A stretch of 64,000 nt of DNA, taken from NCBI GenBank assembly GCA_018402235.1, contig JAGYJJ010000005.1, positions 124,001 to 188,000 on the forward strand, in the 5' to 3' direction. The DNA is from Candidatus Nanopelagicales bacterium (GTDB lineage Bacteria; Actinomycetota; Actinomycetes; S36-B12). Below the pieces are notes generated by a model. It was given only the letters and a program-made list of their open reading frames with translations. It was not told the DNA's origin and did no database searches. Numbering within the stretch: the first letter of the stretch is position 1; the number at the start of each line of letters is the position of its first letter. Shown here piece after piece: positions 16,656 to 25,551 of this stretch. Position numbers and translations under genes: made by a program.

Positions 16656-17768
16656 TCAGGACGCGGCCGCCTGTTGCCGACGCCACCGGATTCCCGAGGC
16701 CACGAAAACGTCTATTTCCCCGTCCAGCACGGCCTGGGTATTGCCGGTTTCCTCCTCGGTTCGCAGATCCTTGACCATTTGGTAGGGGTGAAGCACATAC
16801 GAGCGCATCTGATTTCCCCACGATCCGCTCGAATCACCCTTGAGAGCGTCGATCTTGGCCCGCTCCTCCTGGCGTCGCCGCTCGAGCAACTTGGCCTGCA
16901 AGATACCCATGGCGGTGGCCTTGTTCTGCAATTGCGAGCGCTCGTTTTGACACGAGACGACGATGCCGGAGGGGATATGCGTGATTCGCACCGCGGAGTC
17001 GGTGGTGTTGACCCCTTGACCTCCTGGACCACTTGATCGGTACACATCGATCCGCAGGTCGTCGTCGGGGATATCGAGGCTTTCGGTTTGTTCGACGACG
17101 GGGATGACTTCCACACCCGCGAACGATGTTTGGCGACGACCCTGATTATCGAAAGGTGAAATGCGGACCAACCGGTGAGTTCCTTGCTCCACTGACAAAG
17201 TTCCGTAAGCGAAGGGCGCCTTAACCGCAAACGTCGCGGACTTGATACCAGCCTCTTCCGCATACGAGGTGTCGTAAACGTCCGTTGGCCAGCCATGGCG
17301 CTCGCAGTAACGCAGATACATGCGCATCAACATCTCCGCCCAATCCGCAGCATCCACCCCACCTGCCTCGGCGCGAATCGTGATCAATGCCTCACGCTCG
17401 TCGTACTCACCCGACAACAACGTGCGCACCTCGAGATCGGAGATGTCCTTCTCAAGGGCCTCGAGTTCTGCCACCGACTCGCCGAGCGCAGAGTCGTCGT
17501 TCTCAGCTTCAGCAAGTTCGAACAGCACAGGCAGATCCTCAACGCGGGACTTCAAGGCGCTCATGCGACGCGTCTCACCTTGCAGGAACGACAGACGCGA
17601 GGTGACCCGCTGGGCGTTCGTTTGGTCGTCCCATAGGTCTGGGGCCGATGCCTGTTTTTCGAGCTCACCGATTTCGGCCTGCGTTGATGCTGGATCGAAA
17701 ACCCGCTCCAGGTTGGCCATGGTCGTTTGGACCGCGGCGATTCGCTCGTCGATCTCCACAGTGGCCAC
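16656..17768 (-). CDS. prfB: Peptide chain release factor 2
   Basis: 370 residues. RF2 reads UGA and UAA through the SPF tripeptide (residues 204-206) and triggers hydrolysis with GGQ (249-251). The gene is one unbroken frame from ATG 17768, so it lacks the programmed +1 frameshift known from enterobacterial prfB, as is usual in actinobacteria. The order prfB-ftsE-ftsX is a conserved actinobacterial arrangement. Confidence 0.97.
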   Translation of the reverse strand: MATVEIDERIAAVQTTMANLERVFDPASTQAEIGELEKQASAPDLWDDQTNAQRVTSRLSFLQGETRRMSALKSRVEDLPVLFELAEAENDDSALGESVAELEALEKDISDLEVRTLLSGEYDEREALITIRAEAGGVDAADWAEMLMRMYLRYCERHGWPTDVYDTSYAEEAGIKSATFAVKAPFAYGTLSVEQGTHRLVRISPFDNQGRRQTSFAGVEVIPVVEQTESLDIPDDDLRIDVYRSSGPGGQGVNTTDSAVRITHIPSGIVVSCQNERSQLQNKATAMGILQAKLLERRRQEERAKIDALKGDSSGSWGNQMRSYVLHPYQMVKDLRTEEETGNTQAVLDGEIDVFVASGIRWRRQQAAAS

Positions 17769-17799
17769 GGGGGCAAAGACTACGGCGCGCGGGTGGGAC

Positions 17800-18243
17800 T
17801 CAACCTACGTAGTCCAATTGCGCCTGCGACGCGACAGAGATCGAGGCGTCGATCGGCCAGAAGGCAGTTCGTACGGGGGCCCGAAGCACAGCCTCGACAG
17901 TGCGATCGGTTGCCACCAGCGACACGATCTCCAAGTCACGGATTTCCGAGGAGTTCTGCGCCCGCTGCAGATGGGTCAGCGTCCTTTCGCGGGCCGAGCC
18001 CGGTACCAGCGTGGTGGCCGATGTGGCCCCATGCGCGTAATAGGAACCAAGATCGATTGCTTGCACCCCCGCAAGGACAGCTGCATCGGCTCGGGCCTGC
18101 AGAGTTGACCGCTGCACAAATGCGATCGCGGCATCGGTTGCCACGGATACCGCGAGCACGATCACAAAGATAAATCCCAAACCCAAGAGCAGAACGCTGC
18201 CGCGTTCGTTGCTCAGGGACGCACGGACACACTTCATTCTCAT
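17800..18243 (-). CDS. TadG-like pilus/secretion protein
   Basis: 147 residues from the ATG at 18243, which overlaps the preceding stop as ATGA. It begins with basic residues and [34 protein letters not shown], the N-terminal helix and following sequence of the Flp pilus-assembly TadE/G group (often called helicase/secretion neighbourhood TadE-like). The longer frame to 18405 is antisense-like and was dropped. It is the last gene of the Tad operon, and a minor pilin or pilus-biogenesis role is inferred from that. Confidence 0.75.
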   Translation of the reverse strand: MRMKCVRASLSNERGSVLLLGLGFIFVIVLAVSVATDAAIAFVQRSTLQARADAAVLAGVQAIDLGSYYAHGATSATTLVPGSARERTLTHLQRAQNSSEIRDLEIVSLVATDRTVEAVLRAPVRTAFWPIDASISVASQAQLDYVG

Positions 18244-18701
18244 GACACACCCGCGGGGCGATAGGTATCGACAGCGAACTCCTCGCTCGCCGATATAGGC
18301 ACGCTGACGAAAGAGGAAAGCGAGTCGGGCAACCAGGGCAATGGCATGTCCCAATCGACGGTAACCCGCACACTGCCGCCGGGAACTAAACACGACGGTT
18401 GGCAATCCAGGTGTAGCGCTTGTTCGGGCAGTTGAAGGCCACGATCGGAAAAAGCGATCGCGGCCGCCTGATGGGCTCGCCAGTGCCCGGCCTGAATAGC
18501 GATGTCACGAACAAAGACCCGACCTGCCTCGCGTACGGAGTGCTGGGCTGCCGCATGCGCGCCGAGTACCTGCGCCAAAGCAACAACGAGGTAGCCGAGA
18601 GGAATCAAGATGCCCACCGACACCACGATGAACTCAGGAATCGCAGCCCCATCGCAACGATTCCCGATTCGATCACGCCATCGGAACAATCGCTGTCGCA
18701 T
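18240..18701 (-). CDS. TadE-like pseudopilin
   Basis: 153 residues. The N-terminal region IPEFIVVSVGILIPLGYLVVALAQVLGA is a pilin-type hydrophobic helix with a Glu five residues in from the processed end. An extracellular domain follows with a Cys pair (DCQPSC). It overlaps the gene before it by one base and the gene after it by four. TadE-type proteins are minor pilins of the Flp/tight-adherence system. Confidence 0.75.
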   Translation of the reverse strand: MRQRLFRWRDRIGNRCDGAAIPEFIVVSVGILIPLGYLVVALAQVLGAHAAAQHSVREAGRVFVRDIAIQAGHWRAHQAAAIAFSDRGLQLPEQALHLDCQPSCLVPGGSVRVTVDWDMPLPWLPDSLSSFVSVPISASEEFAVDTYRPAGVS

Positions 18702-19126
18702 TAGGAAATCTCCTGCGGCCGAAACCCGGGCACGAGTTCGCTTGTGGACTCAAGCACCGCTCGACCCGTCACTGTCATGGCCACCGGGCTGAGCAGGCCG
18801 ACCAGGGGCATGTCGACAGTCACGTCGACGGCGGTCACGGCAACCGGGCCGCTTCGGTCAACGCGCACCACGGCATCGCGGATTGCAGCTCCTGCGATCG
18901 AAGCTTGCAGCATGCTCATCGTTCGCTCTCGACCTGCGTCAAGGTCACTCACTGCAGCCAGTCGGGCACCCTCTGAAGCTGCTCCGATGGCAACGCTGCG
19001 CACGTGTAGAAGCAGCGTCAGTTGCAAAACTGCGAGCCCAACAAGCAACAACAGCGGGGTGACGAGGGCGAACTCAACGGGTGCGGTCCCCTCGTCCGAC
19101 CGGAGTCGGGCGAGGAGTGACCTCAC
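18701..19126 (-). CDS. TadE family minor pilin
   Basis: 141 residues. The N-terminus has DEGTAPVEFALVTPLLLLVGLAVLQLTLLLHVR, the classical TadE motif (a Glu after a short leader, then a hydrophobic helix), followed by an Ala-rich AASEGARLAA segment and a short beta-rich domain. It overlaps the pilin gene before it by four bases. It is part of a Tad operon transcribed from 22378 down to 17800. Confidence 0.85.
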   Translation of the reverse strand: MRSLLARLRSDEGTAPVEFALVTPLLLLVGLAVLQLTLLLHVRSVAIGAASEGARLAAVSDLDAGRERTMSMLQASIAGAAIRDAVVRVDRSGPVAVTAVDVTVDMPLVGLLSPVAMTVTGRAVLESTSELVPGFRPQEIS

Positions 19127-19317
19127 GGCTGGGACACCGAGGAGATAGCGCGGTTGAGGACCTGCGTGAGTTGATCATCGGCGATTAACCAGATGGCGGT
19201 CACCAAACCGGCGGTCATGACGGTCACCAGGACCCAACCGGGAACGTCACCGCGATCGCTAGACAGGTCCTCGAGCCAGGAGGTGACTCGGATATAGAGG
19301 TGGCGGGCGATATTCAT
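19123..19317 (-). CDS. Flp-like major pilin candidate
   Basis: 64 residues from the ATG at 19317, chosen because AAAGGA lies at the right distance. The frame is also open ten codons further up. It has a short leader with basic residues, then SDRGDVPGWVLVTVMTAGLVTAIWLIA and a short polar tail, the size and layout of a Flp/DUF4244-type pilin. The usual class III motif (Gly, four residues, Glu-Tyr) is not clear: Pro-Gly-Trp takes the place where Glu is expected, so processing by a TadV-type peptidase is uncertain. Confidence 0.7.
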   Translation of the reverse strand: MNIARHLYIRVTSWLEDLSSDRGDVPGWVLVTVMTAGLVTAIWLIADDQLTQVLNRAISSVSQP

Positions 19318-19343
19318 TGTGCTTCCTTTCGTTGTTTTCCGAT

Positions 19344-20230
19344 TCATGACGTGAGGGCCTGCAATCCGCGCAGTCCCGGGAATAAGGCAATGACCACAAC
19401 CGTGGGCAGGATGAGGAAAACGACGGGAATCAGCATGATCACGTCTTTGCGACCCGCCTGCTCCATCAACACTTGCTGTTGGGTGGCTCGGGCGTCGCTG
19501 GCCTGGGCGCGCACCACCGTGACGAGTGGAGTTCCGCGTTCGAGAGAGATCAGCAACCCATCGACGAATCGTTCGACAGTTGGTACTCCCATTCGGTCTG
19601 ACGCAGCACGCAAGGAGACCTCGACCGAGATACCAGTGGAAACCTCGGCCACCACAACGCGCAATTCATCTGAGAGATCACCGGTCACCATCGAACACAC
19701 GCGATGGAGCGCGGGAACTATTGATTCACCGGCCGCTACCGCGAAGGCAAGCAACTCGGCAACATCAGGGAGTTGCTGTTCGATGCGCATCCGGCGTCGC
19801 TTCACCTGGGCAGCAATGCGACGGTCCAAGAGCAAGAGGGCCACGACCGCACCGATGGCGGGTAAGAGGACCAAAGCCAAGGGGGTTGCGCCCCCCACGA
19901 TCGTCCATAAGGCGAGGAGGACTCCCATCCCTAGACCAGCGCCACCCCAGACCACCTGATCAAGTCGCAACTGTGGAATGCCACCTACTCGACCCGCGCC
20001 CGAGAGTCGCGCAGCAGCAACACTCGAGGCATCCATCATGCGTGGCTTCAACAACGCAAGGTAGGTCGTGAGGGGCCTGAGTCCCGTTCTGCGATCGACC
20101 GGGTCCCGCGATGCACACCAACGCGCATCGCCAGGTCCGGCGGGGCGGTGGCGCGCCAACGGCCGAACGCCAGCAGTCCACCTGAAGCCGCCATAAGGCC
20201 GACCAAGGCACCCAGTGCAGACATGCTCAT
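19344..20230 (-). pseudogene. tadC: TadC inner-membrane pilus protein, frameshifted near the N-terminus
   Basis: A type II secretion F-domain protein that anchors the TadA motor. The start is ATG at 20230, which overlaps the tadB stop as ATGA. The first frame gives MSMSALGALVGLMAASGGLLAFG and continues to about MRVGVHRG. From there the homologous frame is a different one (TGLRPLTTYLALLKP onward), which carries the helices and the QLPDVAELLAFAVAAGES core down to 19344. The switch lies at about 20080-20125. The rest of the protein is well kept, so a one-base assembly error or a very recent mutation is likely. Confidence 0.75.
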
Positions 20231-21086
20231 GCGATCACCCGCTCAGGGACCGGCAATCGGCCCAACAGTCGCATCAACCGATAGGCAACTACGGACACAA
20301 CTGCGGCACCCGCGAGCACCAGAGTTCCGGTCCAGGTAGTGAATGCGGCGACGGCTTCCGGACGAGTGGACAACAAGGCAAGCGTGAGCCAGGGAGCGGC
20401 TACCGAGATACGCGCAGCATTCACCGTCCAGGACTGCCGCGCCGTTATCTCTCCTCGAGTGCGCAGGTCCTCGCGAAGAAGGGCGCTGAGTGTGCGCAGC
20501 ACATGCCCGAGATCACTGCCACCAACATCCCGGGCAATACGCAGTGACGCGCAGACGCGGTCGGCAACTGAATCAGCAAGTGAATCTTGAAGCGAATCTA
20601 GCGCCCGAGTAAAGGATCCGGTAGCCCGGTATTCGGCATCGAACTCTGAAAAGGCCATGCGCAGCGATGCCGGTCCTCGACGCGATAGGTCGGCAACAGC
20701 CTCGGGCAGCGCAAGTCCGGCCCGGACGGCGGAGGCAAGTTGATCAACGGCATCGGGCCACGCCTGCTGGCGAGCTTTGGTCTGCTGCGCGATGCGACGA
20801 CGCAGCAAGACGATCGGCACGCTCGCTGCTGCGATTCCCGCCAAGAGCGAGACCATTGGCACCGCCGTGATGATGAGTACGGCTGCGGCGACTGCACAAC
20901 CGCCGATCCGGCACTGGAACCGATGAGTCCGGTTCGCGTGAGGCGAGGAATGCCGGCGGCATGGATGAGGGCGTCGATCCGATCAATGCGCCGGGGCTTG
21001 CTGCGCTCATTTTTCGACCGGCTAATCAAAGGCGACACGAGCAACAAGAGCCCGAGTCCAAAACCCATTCCCACAACGGCACCCAT
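20227..21086 (-). pseudogene. tadB: TadB inner-membrane pilus protein, frameshifted
   Basis: The partner of TadC. The first 60 residues from ATG 21086 (MGAVVGMGFGLGLLLLVSPL, then RIDALIHAAGIPRLTRTGLIGSS) are in one frame. The remainder (AVAAAVLIITAVPMVSLLAG, then the T2SSF core WPDAVDQLASAVRAGLALPEAV) is in another, down to 20227. The shift falls at about 20880-20920, in the middle of a membrane segment. No stretch of more than a few residues is lost, which points to a single missing base. Its stop overlaps the tadC start. Confidence 0.78.
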
Positions 21087-22378
21087 CAGGCGGCCGCCTT
21101 GTCCCAGGAGTGATCTGCCCGGAGCAACTCGGCTATGTCGAAACCGTGCCGACGGAAGTTCTCGATTCGCGATGGGAAGCCCTGCTCGCGATCCAAACCC
21201 GCACCACGATCGGCGAAGATTGAGGCAATCTCGATGGTCCCGGATTCGACCCTTCCGGTCAAAGCCGCGATTTCCCGGACACGACGATTGCCGTGCTGAT
21301 CGGTGGCCGTGTGAATAACCACATCCACGCTCGATGCCACGGTGGGCACCACGAAATCACCGGGAATGTTCTGACCGGCAAGAAGCGGAAGGGTGCACAG
21401 TTTCGTGACCGCCTCGCGGGCACTATTTGCGTGCAGCGTTGACATGGATGGCATACCTGAGTTCATGGCCACGAGGAGATCCAGCGACTCTGCTTGTCGA
21501 ACCTCCCCCACGATCAGTCGAGTGGGGCGCATCCGCAACGCTTCTCGAACGAGTCGGCGAAGGGGAATTTCCCCGGTTCCCTCAAGGCTGGCATCGCGGG
21601 TTTGCATAGCTACCCAATCCGGATGTGCGCAGCGAACCTCGAAGACCTCTTCACAGCTCACGATGCGTTCGCGGGCAGGCACCGAACCGAGCAGCGCATT
21701 GAGCAGCGTGGTCTTGCCGGCTTGGGTGCCGCCGGCAACGATGATGTTGCAGCCGCTGATGACCGAGGCTTCCAAAAATCGTGCGGCGTGCTCGGACAAG
21801 GTCCCCAGCCGGGCTAGGTCATGCACGCTGCGCGGACGAACCACGAACCGGCGGATATTGACCGCCCAGTGCTCTCGCGTTATGTCTGGAATAACCACAT
21901 GAAGCCTGCTGCCGTCGGGCAGAGTCGCGTCTACGAAGGGTTGCGATAAATCGAGTCGGCGCCCAGACCATCGCAGCATCCGCTCAACCACGTCGCGCAC
22001 CTGCGGTGCGGTCAGGACGACCGGGGTTAATTCGCTGATACCTGCCCGGGCGACGAAAACGCGACCGGGTTCGTTGATCCAGATCTCTTCGATGGCTTCG
22101 TCTTCGAAAAAAGGCTGGAGCGGCCCAAATCCGCAAATACTGTGCTGGACAGCCTGACTGACCGCGGCAACATCCGATGCGGCGGAGGCTTCCCACTCCG
22201 TGTCGCCAAGGCCACCGATCACTACTTCGGCGCTATGGCGAGCGATGAGCGCTTGAACCTCCACGCCATCGTGCATGGGATCAAGTCGCAGGGTTCGGAC
22301 TTCATCACGAACCCGCTTCTCCACCTGCTCACACCACTGAGCAACGTGCCGCATCGCATGACCCCTTACGTCATTCAT
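21086..22378 (-). CDS. tadA: Tad pilus motor ATPase TadA/CpaF
   Basis: 430 residues. After a helical N-terminal part, it contains GFGPLQPFFEDEAIEEIWIN, the Walker A GGTQAGKTTLLN near residue 228, an Asp-box/EE pair (SCEEVFEVR), and the Walker B-like RLIVGEVRQAESLDLL with HANS. It powers Flp pilus assembly from the cytoplasm and is the first gene of the minus-strand tad operon. No tadZ/cpaE, prepilin peptidase or secretin gene stands upstream; those would have to be elsewhere. Confidence 0.93.
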   Translation of the reverse strand: MNDVRGHAMRHVAQWCEQVEKRVRDEVRTLRLDPMHDGVEVQALIARHSAEVVIGGLGDTEWEASAASDVAAVSQAVQHSICGFGPLQPFFEDEAIEEIWINEPGRVFVARAGISELTPVVLTAPQVRDVVERMLRWSGRRLDLSQPFVDATLPDGSRLHVVIPDITREHWAVNIRRFVVRPRSVHDLARLGTLSEHAARFLEASVISGCNIIVAGGTQAGKTTLLNALLGSVPARERIVSCEEVFEVRCAHPDWVAMQTRDASLEGTGEIPLRRLVREALRMRPTRLIVGEVRQAESLDLLVAMNSGMPSMSTLHANSAREAVTKLCTLPLLAGQNIPGDFVVPTVASSVDVVIHTATDQHGNRRVREIAALTGRVESGTIEIASIFADRGAGLDREQGFPSRIENFRRHGFDIAELLRADHSWDKAAA

Positions 22379-22466
22379 GACTCATCGGTCATGACCCAAC
22401 TCAGACGGGTCGACGGTAAGTGGATGGATGCGCGTGGCGGAATACTCGATTTCCGCCTGTGGATAA

Positions 22467-23414
22467 CTAGGTCGAGCGCGCGGACGAAGCGCTATCGATA
22501 GCGCTACCACTGCTACCGATGAATCGATCCCAGGCCGCTTCCACAAACTCCGGGTGCTCCATCTGCGCCACATGGCCGCTGTCGGGCAACACCACGACGT
22601 GTGCGTTCGGGAAGTACTTGGTGGCTCGATGCGCCGAACGGGGATCCACGAGGGGGTCCTTACGTCCGTACACCAGCAAGGTCGATGCGCTTACGCGCTG
22701 CGCCAACTTCCACGGACGATTTGGTCCCAGATCCAAATAGGTGCGCAATAAACCGCGGAGCGATTGCAAAAAAGCGTCGTGGGCGTAGGGACGGGAATCA
22801 CGCACCCGGATTTCCTCGATCGCTTCTGCGAATCGATCCGCAGGCATTCGCGCTGGATCAGCGAAGCACCCATCGATCGTGGCCTGCACCCGCTGCTCCG
22901 GGCTCGTGGTTTCAACGAACTTCGGCACCAATCTCTCCCCTACGCCCGGCAGGGAGATCACCGGAAGGTGGATATTGCCTTTCGTCGCGTACAAGACGCT
23001 GGGCAACGCTGGGGAGATCAACGTCAGGCTCCGCGTGAGATCTGGGCGCCTAGCGGCTAACTGCAAAGCAACTGCCCCACCCATCGAATTGCCGAACAGG
23101 TGCACAGGACCGAGGTCCTGTTCGATGATGAAGTCCGCTACCGCACGTGCGTGTCCTTGCGGTGTCATGTCGCCGTCTCGCGGCGGGGGCGATGCGCCGA
23201 AGCCGTGCAGGTCGACCGCATAGCAATCGAGTTGGCCGCCCATCCGTCCCATGAAATCGGTCCAGTTGAGGGCCGATCCGCCCAAGCCATGCAAGAACAC
23301 GGCCGGTGCAGCATCGGACGCCTGGGCTGGCGCGTGGCGATAGGACAACGTGCGCTGCTTGAGCAGCACCTCGTGTCGTTCGAAGGGCCTGTCGGGGCGA
23401 ACGGTGGTGGTCAC
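22467..23414 (-). CDS. Alpha/beta-fold hydrolase
   Basis: 315 residues. The oxyanion region is FLHGLGGSALNW, the nucleophile elbow GNSMGG (Ser near residue 121), the acid in YGRKDPLVD, and the His in SGHVAQMEHPEF. The ester, amide or haloalkane substrate cannot be told. The GTG start overlaps the stop of the ABC-fusion gene upstream by four bases. It is not visibly part of the Tad operon. Confidence 0.88.
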   Translation of the reverse strand: MTTTVRPDRPFERHEVLLKQRTLSYRHAPAQASDAAPAVFLHGLGGSALNWTDFMGRMGGQLDCYAVDLHGFGASPPPRDGDMTPQGHARAVADFIIEQDLGPVHLFGNSMGGAVALQLAARRPDLTRSLTLISPALPSVLYATKGNIHLPVISLPGVGERLVPKFVETTSPEQRVQATIDGCFADPARMPADRFAEAIEEIRVRDSRPYAHDAFLQSLRGLLRTYLDLGPNRPWKLAQRVSASTLLVYGRKDPLVDPRSAHRATKYFPNAHVVVLPDSGHVAQMEHPEFVEAAWDRFIGSSGSAIDSASSARST

Positions 23415-23698
23415 GCCCGAAGATTACGCCGCCCAAACGCCAGTAAACCAATCGCCGCCAGGATCAGCGATGCTCCCAGCAAAACCAAGAATGACGTCCA
23501 CACGAAACCCTGGGTCAAAGCGGGGTGGACGAGATCCAAGGCAGCGCGCAGCAGGGTCGACTTGCCCGCACCGTTAGGGCCCAACAAGCCCGTGACTCCA
23601 GTAACGGGTACGTCAAGGTCGATACCGGAGATACCACGGGCTGCTCCGTAGGAAACAGTCAGATCAATCGCCCGTAGCGCGGGCTGAACTGCTTCCAC
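23411..23698 (-). pseudogene. ABC transporter remnant: ATPase N-terminus fused to permease C-terminus
   Basis: 95 residues. Residues 1-60 are a normal ABC-ATPase start with the Walker A LLGPNGAGKSTLLR, ending at ALDLVHP. The rest, LTQGFVWTSFLVLLGASLILAAIGLLAFGRRNLRA, is a membrane helix with a basic tail, as at the end of an ABC-2 permease. The ATPase signature, Walker B and most of the permease are missing. The simplest reading is one internal in-frame deletion that joined two neighbouring genes. The divergent TetR gene 39 bases away was probably the old regulator. Confidence 0.75.
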
Positions 23699-23737
23699 CG
23701 CCTCAGGCTAGTCGCATGTAGGGCCTATTCTGAAGGC

Positions 23738-24394
23738 GTGACCAGCGCGACTCCGGAAACCGATGAGCACGACGCAGGTCTCGGAGCACGGGCTACCCGC
23801 ATGCCGCGTGAACAACGTCGCGAACAGGTGATGTCGGTGGCTCGCGGGGTGTTCATGGATCGCGGCTACCACGCTGCCGGGATGGATGAAATCGCCGTGG
23901 CCGCCGGGGTCTCCAAGCCAGTCCTCTACCAACACTTCCCCAGCAAGTTGGAGTTGTATCTGGCGCTCCTCGATGGCGGAATCGAGGAATTGCTGAGCGC
24001 ATCGGATACCGCACTCGCGAGTACAACAGATAACAAAGAAAGGGTTCGCGCCACCATGCGTGCCTACTTCTCCTTCGTTGCCGATCGCAACAGCGCCTTC
24101 CGCTTGGTCTTCGAAAGTGACGTGATGAACGAATCCGCTGTTCGCGAGCGGGTCGATCGAGTGCACGAGGCCATCGCCGCGAAGATCGCCGACGTTATTT
24201 CGACTGACACGGGACTTAGCAACGACCAAGCCATGCTGCTCGGATCCGGGCTTCAAGGGCTTGCGCAAGTGGCGGCGACGAGATGGCTGATCGCCGACCC
24301 GACAAATATGGCGCTTGAAGAAGCGGCGGACCTGGTGTCGGCATTGGCCTGGCGAGGTATCCGTAGCTTCCCGCTCTCTCACCCGCCCGAGTAG
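23738..24394 (+). CDS. TetR/AcrR-family transcriptional regulator
   Basis: 218 residues from a GTG. The N-terminal DNA-binding domain is REQRREQVMSVARGVFMDRGYHAAGMDEIAVAAGVSKPVLYQHFPSKLELYLAL, a textbook TetR helix-turn-helix. The C-terminal ligand domain is all-helical and of unknown specificity. It is divergent from the ABC remnant and hydrolase and could repress them. The neighbour downstream is DUF3107, a common arrangement in actinobacteria. Confidence 0.9.
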   Translation: MTSATPETDEHDAGLGARATRMPREQRREQVMSVARGVFMDRGYHAAGMDEIAVAAGVSKPVLYQHFPSKLELYLALLDGGIEELLSASDTALASTTDNKERVRATMRAYFSFVADRNSAFRLVFESDVMNESAVRERVDRVHEAIAAKIADVISTDTGLSNDQAMLLGSGLQGLAQVAATRWLIADPTNMALEEAADLVSALAWRGIRSFPLSHPPE

Positions 24395-24476
24395 AGGCAG
24401 GCCCGTTCTTCCCGTAGTCTCAGAAGCGGCCGCTTGACTGAGGCCTGAGCACCACCAATCGAAGGGAACAGCCGCA

Positions 24477-24704
24477 GTGGAAATTAAGATCGGTGTCGTC
24501 GATACCCCCAAGGAACTCTCCATCGATAGCGAGGAGTCTGTGGAGGCGATCACCAAGGCCATCCACAATGCTGTCAAAGAAGGTGGCTTGCTGACACTCG
24601 TCGATTCACACGGCCGAACCTTCTTGATGCCCTCGTCGAGAATCGGATACGTGGAGATAGGACCAGGATCGAGCCGCAAGGTCGGCTTCGGTCAACCGGC
24701 CTAA
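24477..24704 (+). CDS. DUF3107 family protein
   Basis: 75 residues from a GTG; a small cytoplasmic protein. VEIKIGVVDTPKELSIDSEES at the start, the central HGRTFLMPSSRIGYVEIG and a short basic ending are the DUF3107 pattern. The function is unknown. It is often found beside a ferritin-like gene and a DEAD-box helicase gene, both of which follow here. Confidence 0.92.
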   Translation: MEIKIGVVDTPKELSIDSEESVEAITKAIHNAVKEGGLLTLVDSHGRTFLMPSSRIGYVEIGPGSSRKVGFGQPA

Positions 24705-24712
24705 GTAGCGAG

Positions 24713-25420
24713 TTAGGCCGCGAGGCCGAGTTCTTGCATTCGCTGGGTATGGCTATCTGTCAATCGCGCCAACATGCGACCGATTTCCGCTAGGTCCACC
24801 CCCGGGCGGTCGGTGCCCCCCACCAAGAAGGTCGAGAGCGCATCGCGCTCGGCCGCTACCCGCTGAGCTTGCGACAACGCTTCTCCCACCAACCGGCGTC
24901 CCCATAGCGCTAAACGACCTGCAACTCGGGGGTCGGCTGCAATGGCCGCACGAACCCGATCCACCACGAATGCGGACTGACCGAGATCACCGCAAACGTC
25001 CAAAACCAATTCCCTACTGGCCGGATCGACGTACGCCGAAATCTCCCGGTAGAAGTCCGTTCCAATGCCATCGCCCACGTACGCCTTGACCAGCCCTTCG
25101 AGCCAATCAGCCGGCTTGGTGTGTGCGTGGAATTCATCGATCGGACGGCGGAAAGGCTCCATAGCTTGGTCCGGGTCGGCGCCAAGTTCGACCAACCGCT
25201 CGCGCAAAGCGAGGAAATGTCGGTACTCCGCGGTGGCCATTCCCGCGAGTGCCGCTTTGTCCGCCACCCGTGGTGCCATGGCCGCGTCGGCGGCCAACCG
25301 CTCGAAGGCCACGAGTTCGCCGTAGGCCAGCACTCCGAACAAATCGACCAGGGCAGCGCGATACTCCGGATCGGCGAGTACTGCGTGGGAGGCCTCGAAA
25401 GGTGTGGATCCATCGATCAT
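24713..25420 (-). CDS. Ferritin-like fold protein (actinobacterial MiaE-like group)
   Basis: 235 residues, almost entirely helical. It has GVLAYGELVAFERLA, TAEYRHFLALRERL and a Glu/His distribution that could hold a di-iron site, as in ferritin-like hydroxylases. It is convergent with DUF3107 and divergent from the DEAD-box helicase, a conserved trio. A tRNA-modifying (MiaE-like) role is sometimes proposed for this fold; that is not shown by the sequence. Confidence 0.82.
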   Translation of the reverse strand: MIDGSTPFEASHAVLADPEYRAALVDLFGVLAYGELVAFERLAADAAMAPRVADKAALAGMATAEYRHFLALRERLVELGADPDQAMEPFRRPIDEFHAHTKPADWLEGLVKAYVGDGIGTDFYREISAYVDPASRELVLDVCGDLGQSAFVVDRVRAAIAADPRVAGRLALWGRRLVGEALSQAQRVAAERDALSTFLVGGTDRPGVDLAEIGRMLARLTDSHTQRMQELGLAA

Positions 25421-25551
25421 GGTGAGGCCAGAGTAGCGAGGGTTCCACCCGTGGTCAGCCCCAGCGGCCCCACGAGCGGATGCTGGCCGAAGGCTTCCCA
25501 GCCGCCTGCAGGTACAGTTGGAGGGTTACGGAACATCAGATTCCGTCGTCG

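Noticed and set aside
16656-17768. Programmed frameshift in prfB
   Set aside because: The gene is one continuous frame with both SPF and GGQ; there is no in-frame UGA near the start.
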